From: Gari tellinella
Taxonomy: Eukaryota > Mollusca > Bivalvia > Cardiida > Psammobiidae
DNA: 64,000 nucleotides
Assembly: GCA_922989275.2 (NCBI GenBank)
Contig: OV277870.1
Coordinates: 34,220,356-34,284,355 of the forward strand
Direction: 5' to 3'
Positions 42,103-51,841 of this stretch are shown one piece after another. Each line of letters begins with the position of its first letter. Position 1 is the stretch's first letter. The notes under the pieces were generated by a model. It saw nothing but the letters and a program-made list of their open reading frames with translations. It searched no databases and was not told the DNA's origin. The position numbers and the translations under genes were made by a program.

Positions 42103-43696
42103 GGGTTTAGATATCCAACTGAACCCCGTTTGGCTCGACTAAAGTTCGACTATAGACCGACCACGCTCATACCATGGTTAGAGTTGTTCCCAAAATTGCG
42201 GCTGCTGGGAAATAATACGTTTTCTAAGATTCTCTGTAAAAAAACAAAGGTTTTTCGGTAAAAATAACAATCAGAGGTCTATTATCTACCAGAATCAACT
42301 ATGTAACTATGTATGTAATTAGACTTTTTATCATGTTACACACCCATAAATACTGAATGTTGCGGTTTACAGTTGTAATTTTGTATTTAGATGATACCTA
42401 CTGGTCCATAGTCAATGCCCAAAATTAATTAAATCGTGTTGTGAGAAAAACATTTTTTTTGTGTCCATTTTTAGCCATTTTTCGATGTTATGCTGTTTCA
42501 CTTGAAAAAAAAGGTAAGTTTGTATAGTTTTTCATAGAGAGACTTTTAAAAAGAGTTTATTGATACGTTTGGTACTGCCAAAATAATGCTGGGTTAAACT
42601 AAATGATTACTTTGTTTTGTGTTTTTGTTTTTACCCCCTGTTGCTTTTAAACATTTCTGTACCAAAACTTGTATGAAGAAAAAAGCTTAAAAACAAGTTT
42701 ATTTTTATCCTATGACTTGACTTTGACCATTCCACAAATTTGTTTAGCAAGTTCCTTACTCCAGGAATAATGCCAATTAGCTGAAGTTCCCGAAATAAAT
42801 TCAGCCAAATATCTGTAATGTCTGTGACACATATCCAGTACTGCTATATAAAGATAAATCTTTAAATTCAGTACATTATGTAAATGGCCTACTCTACTAG
42901 ACTCAGATTATTCAGGTTATAGATCTTTGTCAATATGATAAGATGCAATATTTTTTAAAAAGAAGTGAAAATGTAGAGTCTGTGACACTTAATACTAGCG
43001 ATTCGTTTTTAGCAGCTTTCAATCCCAAATAATAGAATAAAAAGTTAAGATATCAGTGTGTGCTGATGATATCATAAATTTTATGTTGATCATGTCATCA
43101 GTTCCTGCTACACATTTATTTACATTATCCTTCTGCTGCTGCTGTTATCATCAAAATAGATAATCTACAAAGTCAATGTGGCCTGTATCATTATGAAATA
43201 TAGAATACTAAGTACTTTATACAGATCTAAGTAATTCATGCATCTATATATATATATAGATCTATAATTTTTGTCACAGGCACTACATAAAAATTGATAA
43301 AAATAACTTTGTAACACTTTAAAACAATAAACAAAATCCAGAAAAATGGTGTACAGTAGAGAACAAAAGTCAATGCTAGATGCTGAAATTTCTTCATCTT
43401 CCAAAAACATGATTTGGTTTCAAAATCATGGCTGTTTGAAAAAGTTGATTTTTGACAAGATAAAATATTTCTGGACTTCTGATTGTGATTTTGTCGTTTA
43501 TTTTCAAGCCTATAAATATATATTCTACGACTAAAGCGATAAATCTGTCGCATTTATACAGCAACAAATGCCTGATTATGTCATTTTGTGTTTACATTAG
43601 TGCGACTATAGGCGACTATAGTCAATTAACGTGTTCCTTTGCCGGCCTTAATGGACATGCGCCGACCGACATTTTGCCTCACTAAAGGTCCGAAAT
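42103..43696. other. Intergenic sequence without a recognised gene
   Basis: AT-rich. An (AT)n run lies at about 43246-43262. Short frames on both strands at 43165-43553 have no recognisable domains. Nothing further supported. Confidence 0.4.
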
Positions 43697-43718
43697 ATAG
43701 TTCCACGTGAAGTCGCTC
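43697..43718. repeat. 22-base inverted repeat partner of the DNAJC11 promoter
   Basis: ATAGTTCCACGTGAAGTCGC then TC is the exact reverse complement of 41963-41984. It includes the same CACGTG. Confidence 0.8.
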
Positions 43719-44724
43719 AATGTCGGTGTAAATCCTACGTACCAATTTATAATTACACCCAGGAACAACATAAACGATATTTTATTTCAATAGAACTTAA
43801 TCTTATTGAAGAAACATTCCAATTTCCAACTAAAAATCGTCAAGGGTTTTCAATGAACTATTTTCATTAACTTATATGTCACATTTAACCCTATCGACGA
43901 ATATACTCGTCATTTACAAACGATATTACCTCTGAAGACTTTATTCAAGAGTACACTTATCTAATGCACACAGTCTCGAAGCAGTAACACGTGTTACTGA
44001 TTCGAGATATAGTGTAGACCCATGGCTAAGTTAAATTTAAAATAGTCTATAGTTTAAACATATTATTTTGCCATATTTTTGTATAGCCAAAAGAGGTGGA
44101 CCACACGTTTTGCCAACATTAATTACTTTCCTCTCATTTTATGGCTAGTTAGTTGACAAGTTTCTTAAAAAGTTAAATTAAGTATTAATGGTTATTGAAA
44201 TGAACATACATATACAGACAATCTAGTATTCGGAAGCGAAAACAGAATAGCTTATATGAGGGGCATTACTTACACGTGATATGCTAATTAATGCATGTCA
44301 GAAAGAATTAAGAAAGCTTAAAAATAATACACACCGTGACACCGATGAGCAATATACTGTTTATATAAATATATAGTTTTAGATAGATACACCTAACGCA
44401 CCATAAAATAGTTTTGAATGTTAAAGACAATAACTCAAAATGTTGCATATATAATTTCTGGGTATAATAATTTATCTCGATTTTCAGAGTATTTACATAC
44501 TTTTGACCGTTTCAACCTGTATGTAAACTCTAGCACCAACACTATTTTTTACATGTTCAGTTGAGTTAATACAATTAAGATTAAGAACTTTTGCTACTAT
44601 TGTTTCAAAAGCTTCAGAATTAATATGTTAATCATGCCACTCATAAATTCATTATTAATGCCAATAATAGCTAAATGTGTATGATATATACGTGTCCCGA
44701 GATACTTGTAATAGAACTGGTGAA
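43719..44724. other. Intergenic sequence without a recognised gene
   Basis: Contains a decayed M3-like phrase near 43887 (TTAACCCTATCGACGAATAT then ACTCGTCATTTAC). Otherwise no feature supported. Confidence 0.4.
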
Positions 44725-44825
44725 AAATCTTGGTCCTATACCGGGTCTTGAACCCAGTGTCTATACATGGACAACCGAGTCAGCACTCTTATGAGATATG
44801 ATAATGAGAAGCTACCGCTAATCCT
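44725..44825 (-). repeat. tRNA-derived SINE-like fragment
   Basis: On the minus strand: AGAGTGCTGACTCGGTTGTC, then CACTGGGTTCAAGACCCGG, a box-B-like GGTTCAAGACC with a paired T-arm (CCGGG / CCCGG type). Box A is weak. No intact tRNA gene. Confidence 0.4.
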
Positions 44826-44932
44826 AAACATATACAGAATTTTGTGTAGCAGTGCGCAACAAGGGTTTCATATTGCTGAATTGTAGTCTGGTTTAGTTTT
44901 ATACGACCAGGGTTTCAGGAGAGATATGCAAT

Positions 44933-45010
44933 TAAACCTCTCTATTATGACCACTAAAACGAAGGCTAATTGATTGGATCAAATTAAGACAGATGGTCTA
45001 GCTTAAAGCA
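44933..45010. repeat. M7 MITE end
   Basis: ATTAAACCTCTCTATTATGA then CCACTAAAACGAAGGCTAAT matches M7 left ends. The rest is replaced by unrelated sequence. Confidence 0.45.
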
Positions 45011-46542
45011 AGGTTACTTTTAAACAGAAAACTCCTAAAATATGGTAGTCTTTACGTTGATCGGCACCTTCTCGGTAACAGAAATGGGAAGGATATGTAC
45101 ATACTTCCCCGTTTTGAAGACACTGTCGACACTCTTTATGGTACCAAATACTTTTCAAAATGGGCAAGTGACACTGGCTGAGGAAGGTAGGCATACGTTT
45201 GTATTTTCAGTGGGAACCTCGACTTTTATTAAATTAGTATTCTAGCCTATAATAGGTTTTGATTTGAACCGCTTGTTTTCAGCCTATGATGAAAAGTGCA
45301 TGGATGATATGCATGTCATGTTTGTATTATTCCCAATAATAGTTCAGAGGAAAACTAATGTATCTTTAAATATAGTTACAAATGTATTCGCTAACAGGTT
45401 CGATCCTTGTTCTCATTCTGTCAACCAACCATACCTTTCCTACCATTATAATCGAACCCTCTTTCCCCTTCCCCTTTCTATTCCCTTCTTTCTTACTTTA
45501 AAGTAATGAAGACCATAGCTTTGACAACCATCACCCGTCCAAAGTCCGAAATCTTCGAAAGCATAGTAACCGTTAGTACTTGACATTTCGTCCGATTAGT
45601 ACAGAAACAAACACTCTATATAATTTATATGACTCACGTTCCATAAAACATATGGATAGCGTATTTGCACAGCCATGGATTAGCTTTTGATATAGCATTT
45701 CATTCCATGCAAAGGAAAGAAAAATATCTTTTTGATCGACGCATATTGAAAAGTTCTACCCCCTGATAGACTAAAATTGTTATTTCTTGTTGTAAATCTA
45801 ATTGTTTGTTATTAATCAGGGCAAACGTAATAATCATAAGACGTATACAATACTTGCGTATCAAGAGCATTTCCAATCTGTTTTTATGTAAATACCTGAC
45901 ATGTTTTACGTACTATTCTGTTTCGTTAAGAAGTATGTCTCTTTTGTGGCATTTATCAAAACCTACCTTTCAGTTGTTATTGTTGGTATTAGGCATCTGC
46001 CTTTTTCAACAATGGAATATGCTGTGTCCTACGTATTTTACCATTTACAATAAGTCTGGCATGTGGTCGTCGGATTCTGATAGCTTGATTTTCCTTCCAA
46101 TATTCTTTTGCATGTCCATCGAGTGCACTGGTATATGGTATGGAGACGGGTTTATTATTGGCCGGTTGCCGATTAGTTCAGCGACTTAACAGGAATCCAA
46201 CCTATGTACATGCATTACCGTATGTTACTGGATTGTCTCAAAATCCATTAATCCCATGGCTGTGATGGTCTGATATTTGCAGTACTAGATGGTATTTCTT
46301 GACTGTAGCATATTCCCTTAGTATTTACAAGTATACCTTGATTGAAAACGTGCTACATCAAAAATTAAGGTTGACATGTTTGACAAACTCCTACGATTAT
46401 TTTTACTTCAAAATATTGCCTGTGCATGTGATCAACAGTTTGGAGCTCAGAACCCGGGTGACTCAGATAAAAAAAATTATCAGCATGTTCAGTGAGTTTG
46501 TCATTTTCTTCATTTATTGCATTTGCGTTTCTCTTCGTTTAA
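45011..46542. other. Intergenic sequence, no supported gene
   Basis: A 127-residue frame at 45806-46189 has no recognisable domain, odd composition and no splice or promoter context. It is probably chance. Confidence 0.4.
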
Positions 46543-46640
46543 CCCTAAATTAACACTATAGCCTGTTTCTAGGTTTGAAGACAGGTGATAACTTAAAGCT
46601 GTTTGAATGTAAAACAATATGCGCATTTGTAAATTAAATT
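46543..46640. repeat. M1 MITE left fragment
   Basis: TTAACACTATAGCCTGTTTC then GAAGACAGGTGATAACTTAA. The second half is missing. Confidence 0.5.
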
Positions 46641-46684
46641 TAAAGTTCTGTTTTTACAATACATCATATTACAAAATTATACAA

Positions 46685-46925
46685 TTCACTTAGATACTAA
46701 CTCTCCCTGAAACATCAAATGAGCAATTCCAATTGACAATCAAAGCAACTCCATTTTTTGACTTTATTAAATGATGTTTAATGCAATTTATTATAAAAAT
46801 GTCGAACAGTGCACACCCTGACCTTGTAGGAACCCTCTGATCTGGGTCAACACTGTTTGTGCAGAACCAGTTTTGCAGTCACTAAGCACTACACTGTTAG
46901 TCTGTTAGTATGTTCAATGCATTAC
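46685..46925. repeat. M3 MITE copy
   Basis: CTCTCCCTGAAACATCAAAT at the left. Hairpin GAACAGTGCACACCCTGACC / CTGATCTGGGTCAACACTGT with tip TTGTAGGAACCC. Right end decayed. Confidence 0.55.
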
Positions 46926-46929
46926 AAAA

Positions 46930-47340
46930 CAAGAGGCCCGTGTTTTGCTTACCTGAAAATAGCTGATAAAATGGAGAGAATGATTAAAGTACAAGGACGT
47001 GGTCATATTTGACCACAGGGGCATAATTTTAACACCCTTGATATACCTAGATGTGTAGCGGACCGGAATTATCTCAACAATAATGGTAAAGGATATCTAG
47101 AAGTGTCACCACTAGTATTGAACTCGTCCCGGTCCGTTGCATATCTAGGTCACATGAGTTAAAAATATTTTTTAATGAAAACTATTTTATAAAAACATCG
47201 TAGTAAACCTTAGTACACAAAACTTAGATGTTTGGCATAAAGTACATGTATCATCTACAGTACAGGTTATCTGTCAAGCTTATTCAAATTATGTCCCTGT
47301 GGTAAAAAATATGGTCCCACCTCGGGGGTCACGTTTAATA
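46930..47340. repeat. Two H1 fragments head to head
   Basis: Forward H1 left end (ACAAGAGGCCCGTG..CCTAGATGTGTAGCGGACCG) meets an inverted H1 segment (CCCGGTCCGTTGCATATCTA then GGTCACATGAGTTAAAAAT) at about 47115. Confidence 0.55.
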
Positions 47341-47360
47341 TAGAGTTATATTGTGAAATT

Positions 47361-48133
47361 TCACATTTGCTCTACGGCGGAAACGTGAAATCGGGATGAT
47401 CTTGCGGCGGCCGCAGAAATTCTACGGCGGCCGCACGGAGTATCCCAATATTTTATAGGCCGTAGAGCTCGCCGTAGAATTATAACAATTTTTCATTTTA
47501 ATGGCGGCCGTAGATTCAATTTTTCAATATTTCTTTATAACACTCAGTTCATGATTTTAATGAAAACACACGTCGCAGAATGGTTCTGTGGCTGCCTTTC
47601 GGATGCCGTACGGTCGCCGTACGACCACCACGCGGCTGCCGGGATTCAATGGTCACTTTTCCTATCGTGCATTTGTACTTTAGTTCGCATATATGTAAAA
47701 CATGTATATAATCTAAAAATGGATTTAGATGTTCTTAAATGCTGTCCAAATGTGTCTTTTGAGTTCACGGTGTAGTTGGCCTGATATGAGTTGTGTGGAC
47801 AATAGTCACATGTAGCAAAACCAAGTTTTGTAGCAGGAGCAGCATTTTGGTTGAAGAGCATCTGTTGGGACTTCTACGGCTGCCGCACGACGGCCGTATG
47901 GTCGCCGTGCCGTCACCGTGAGTTTTATTACAAATAACAGTCGCCGCAGATGCGCCATACGGTGGCCGCAGATGTTTTAACCCCCCAAAAGAAAAACTCG
48001 CCGCGCGGCAGTCGCAGCAAATGTGAGCGCAACACACAGCGGTCGTAGCAATTATGCGGCGGCCGGGGAATTGCTACTCACCGTAGAAATGATAAGCCGT
48101 GCGACCGCCGTACGGCAGCCGCAGCAAATGTGA
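47361..48133. mobile_element. CpG-rich element with repeated GGCGGCCG palindromes
   Basis: Ends TCACATTTGCTCTACGGCGG and GCAGCCGCAGCAAATGTGA, an 11-base terminal inverted repeat extending weakly inward. Many short motifs of the CTACGGCGGCCGCA / TACGGCAGCCGCA type crowd both flanks (47370-47640 and 47870-48130). An AT-rich centre without them spans 47640-47870. No coding frame recognised. Confidence 0.6.
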
Positions 48134-48540
48134 GCGAGGCATGACTAATGTGTCCAAAACTTTGATATTACATACTGAGACTTCTTTTTGCAAAATCATA
48201 CATTTTAATGCGATCATAGTAGTCACGTCGTAAATCACAGGCGACACACTTTGCACGTACGCATATTGCTAACGTTACATCGTGTTTTATTTGCTATTAA
48301 TTACTAGTAGTATCTCTATGTACCATGTCGATACTCGAATAATGAATAATGAATAATGTTGTGTGAAATATATCTTTGAACTGGGCTTGTTTGATTGTTA
48401 TACCTTTTGATTCAGCTTATAGATTCTATCTTTATAAAGTATCGTTACGGAAAGTCGTTTCCATTGATCGCTAATCAATTTTGGGCGTGAATCGCCGATC
48501 AAGATCCTAACTAGGACCTCAATCCCGTTTACATTTGGCT
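48134..48540. other. Intergenic sequence without a recognised feature
   Basis: GAATAATGAATAATG repeat near 48340. Nothing else supported. Confidence 0.4.
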
Positions 48541-48612
48541 ACGGAGTAGTTAGACCTAGTCTAGCCACGGAAGTATACAAGTTGTATACTTCCGTGGTCT
48601 AACTACTCCGTG
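48541..48612. repeat. Nested perfect palindrome
   Basis: CCACGGAAGTATACAA G TTGTATACTTCCGTGG forms a 16-bp perfect stem. It is extended by outer arms ACGGAGTAGTTAGA / TCTAACTACTCCGT, the left separated by about 10 bases. It directly precedes LINE A sequence. Confidence 0.75.
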
Positions 48613-48644
48613 ATCTGGCGGGGGGTCTTAAGTACTATACGCTC

Positions 48645-48887
48645 CCACTAGATACTTATCCCAACCCAGTACTATCTCCATGGCACAATACTACAGTCAG
48701 TAGACTCAGCAAAATACATTGGTGTTGACATTTCACATGACCTATCTTGGGATGACCACATAAACAGAATCTCCAAAAAAGCAAATCAAACACTAGGGTT
48801 TCTTCGCCGAAATATCAAAATTCGCTCAGAACACCTAAGGACAAATGCCTATAAAACATTGGTAAGACCCCAACTTGAATACGCCTC
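48645..48887 (+). pseudogene. LINE A, 5' piece of the split RT C-terminal region
   Basis: One frame reads LHGTILQSVDSAKYIGVDIS then HDLSWDDHINRISKKANQTL and ends LVRPQLEYAS, the conserved segment after the RT catalytic core of CR1/Jockey-like LINEs (YLGV...W..HI....KA...LG.L.RN). The frame is broken here by LINE B and continues at 50920. Confidence 0.75.
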
Positions 48888-49641
48888 TATGCTCACCTGG
48901 TTTGACAATAACTGCATGCAGGCCAACCCTGATAAGTTTCAGGCAATATGTATTGGAAAAAACACCTCTGAAAACTTAAATTCCTTTAGATTGAACAATA
49001 TAGAAATATCATGTGAACCCTCTGTCACTTTATTAGGTATAGAATTAGACTCTCTTTTAAACTTTGATCAGCATGTCTCTAATGTATGTAAAAAGGCTGC
49101 TAGACAGGTAAATGTTCTAGCCAGATTATATAAATATCTAGACCAGAACACCAGACTTCTTATTTATAAATGTTTTATAAGATCAAATTTTAACTACTGT
49201 CCTATGGTGTGGCATTTTTGTAATCAAACAAATACTGAAAAGCTGGAAAAACTACAGTACAGGGCTCTTAGATTTGTATTTGATGATTTTACCTCAAGTT
49301 ACACTGATCTACTTAGCAGGGTTGGCATGCCATCTTTACACCTCAGCAGATTAAGGCAGATGGCCATAGAAGTCTTCAAAAGTCTCCACAACTTATCACC
49401 AGTTTATATACAAGAATTAGTTTCTGTTAGATCAAATCATTACTCTTACAGGTGGAAAAATATGCTTGATGTTCCAAGATTTAACACAGTAAAATATGGT
49501 AAGAAAAGTTTCAGATATGAGGCCACCCAGGTATGGAACAGCCCTCCCAACGGAATAAGAACTACCACAGAATATGGAGAGTTCAAAAGGCTGATTCATA
49601 CCTGGAGTGGTTTCAAATGTAAATGTTCTATGTGTCATTAG
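48888..49641 (+). pseudogene. LINE B ORF2 C-terminal fragment (about 250 codons)
   Basis: Begins mid-domain (MLTWFDNNCMQANPDKFQAI) and continues SVTLLGIELDSLLNFDQHVS, NYCPMVWHFCN, KLEKLQYRALRFVFDD and VWNSPPNGIRTTTEYGEFKR. This is the segment after the RT YADD motif in CR1/Jockey-like LINEs. It stays open and is in frame with ten residues of LINE A upstream, so a longer chimeric frame is an accident of insertion. The RT active site and endonuclease are absent. Confidence 0.8.
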
Positions 49642-50916
49642 TGTGTTTTTTCAGTTCGTTGCTGCTTTTTGTCTGCCAGATAAAATACTATATGGCTTTA
49701 TTATTTTGCTTTATTATTTTGCTTTATGTTTTTATCATTTTGCTTTTGTTGTTTTTTAAGTTCTGTATCTGCATGCTTTTGTCTTGTCAATCCTTTACCT
49801 GATTGTAGTACAATGTATACTGTGAAACAGTTACTGTATTTTCACCCGTTTTGGTTTGAGTGCAAGTACATGTGGCCACTTGAGGCAGGTAGAAAGCAAA
49901 GAGATATGGACCCTATGGTGCACTCTACTTTGCTTTCGGCCAGCGTAGAGTGTCAAAGTACTAACTTAGATCTATATACTGTTTGACTGATAATATTTTC
50001 TCGGTCTGTCACTGAGACAGAATGAATTGGCCTCAAAAGCGCTCTCTGCTTCACTTTCAGCCAATTTCCTTGCTACAGTAATTGTATTGCCATCCCTGTA
50101 CATTCTTGCTTTGTGTTTTTTCTATATATATCTACTATGTAATAGCTACTAAATGTAAGCCTTATACTAATGTGGAAACAGTTTAAACACTTGAAGCGGG
50201 TTGAAAATAGGCCGAAAGGGCATGTATGATCTTTCGGCCTTACTTTTCAGCCAGTTTCAGAGATTGTTTCGTAAAATATTGTACGGCTGAAGGGAGGTAA
50301 CTCTTAGAACATTATATACTCTTTGAAAACTGGGTTATCTCCCTTGCCCTATAAAATAACTTTTTGGGCTGCTATTGTGAGGCATATTTATAAATGTTGA
50401 GTTGGCCATAATCTCATGTGGATCCAGGTCTGATATGTGGTTGGAGCCAAGACTTCTGTATGGGCTGCTGGTCTGTAGGAAAAAAAATGGATCTACACAA
50501 CTTTATATTGATCCTCAGTTGTGCTCAGTGTTGTCTTCAAAAACATATGTGATGGCTCCAGCGGGTGGGTCCAGGTCAGATTTAGTGCCATACCGATATG
50601 TCTCGGGCTACTGGTCTATCTATGATCTGGATCCCCTAGCTATGCAAAAACTTTTAAATTTTATTATTTAACATAGTTTTGCATAAAAATATATTTTTAA
50701 CTATGATTATACTTATGATCTCACCTTATAGAAAGCTTTTATAGGAGTCTCTTATAGAAGTCTCTTAACTATTTTAATGCATATTTTATTACAGATTGTT
50801 TGTTTAAATTGTTACTGGATAATCTTGTTATGTCGGACAATAGCTTAAAGCTAGTGTTAATATGTTTGACTGAAACCGACTATAAATAAAGATTATCTTA
50901 TCTTATCTTATCTTAT
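48888..50916 (+). mobile_element. LINE B 3' portion, inserted inside LINE A
   Basis: 5'-truncated LINE: C-terminal ORF2 up to a TAG at 49641, then a 1.25-kb 3' UTR ending AATAAAGATTATC and (TTATC)n. Its last 580 bases are repeated at 57505-58102, which fixes the 3' end independently. The UTR holds palindromes such as GGCCGAAAGGGC..CTTTCGGCC. Confidence 0.8.
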
Positions 50917-51482
50917 CTGAAGTATGGTCGCCTCACACACAGTCCCAAATTGACCAACTTGAAGCAGTACAGCGAAGATCTGCACGCTGGATTAAACACG
51001 ACTATGGACAAAAAGCAAACGTAACCAACATGCTAAACTCCCTTAATCTACGACGGTTAGATCTACGTCGCATTGACACCAGACTCTCACTCATGTTCAA
51101 AATCACCTATAATCTTGTAGCCATTCCTATTGAAGATTTTCTGATACCATTAACACGTCAGTCAAGACTTTCTCATCACCTCTCTTACAAACTAATCTCA
51201 ACTAAAACAGACTACTACAAGTATTCCTACTTCCCCAGAACTGTCTTTCACTTGAACAAACTGCCACCAGATATTGTCTCTCTATCAACCATAGATCAGT
51301 TCAATGCTGCTATCTGCAGCATTGAGCACATCTCGCCATAGACTTTGTTTTCACGGTTCTTAATCTTTTCTCGTTTACTTTCACTTTTATTAACATTCTT
51401 CACAGTTTGACGCGCGACATGTGTACGTCCTCGCAAGGGGTTCCACATTAATGGAAGATAGATAGATAGATAGATAGATATA
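50917..51482 (+). pseudogene. LINE A, 3' piece
   Basis: Resumes with VWSPHTQSQIDQLEAVQRRS and ARWIKHDYG, the normal continuation of LEYAS in this LINE type. It runs through SLNLRRLDLRRIDTRLSLMF to a TAG at 51341. A short 3' UTR ends in (GATA)n at 51458-51482. Confidence 0.78.
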
Positions 51483-51620
51483 ATCAGAGACAGTGTAATG
51501 CTATACACTTTATTATTTAATTATTGCTTGTTTGTTATATCGTTAACCTATGTTTGTCGGAATAACAGCCTTACAGGGCTTTGTTAACTTATTAACCTGT
51601 CCAACGTAAAATAAAGTATA

Positions 51621-51625
51621 CTATG
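51621..51625. repeat. Target-site duplication, left
   Basis: CTATG, repeated at 56653-56657 after the 3' LTR. Confidence 0.9.
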
Positions 51626-51790
51626 TGTAGTGTATTGATACCATAACTAGATATAGATATACTGATAAGTTAGCAGGGTTGCGCCCCTTGATTAGTGTGT
51701 GTATGGCGATTAAAATGGTGACCTTAAATGGTGTTCGCACATGTTATATTTAATCCCACAATATCGGCTAACAGCTGGAGTGACACTATA
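51626..51790 (+). repeat. 5' LTR of Ty3/Gypsy element
   Basis: 165 bases, starts TGTAGTGTATTGATACC and ends GAGTGACACTATA. I see no difference from the copy at 56488-56652. The ends form a short imperfect inverted repeat (TGTAGTG / CACTATA). Confidence 0.93.
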
Positions 51791-51795
51791 TAAAT

Positions 51796-51812
51796 TGGCG
51801 ACGAGGATAAAG
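51796..51812 (+). other. Primer binding site
   Basis: TGGCGACGAGGATAAAG starts with TGG, complementary to a tRNA CCA end. The cognate tRNA is not assigned. Confidence 0.65.
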
Positions 51813-51841
51813 TTTAAACGCCCGTGTAATTGTTTGCAGAG

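Noticed and set aside
45806..46189. 127-residue open frame
   Set aside because: No domain, no similarity recognised, unusual composition, no splice or promoter context; likely chance.
48859..49641. 260-residue frame as an intact reverse transcriptase gene
   Set aside because: Lacks the RT catalytic core and endonuclease; it is a LINE A/LINE B chimera from insertion.
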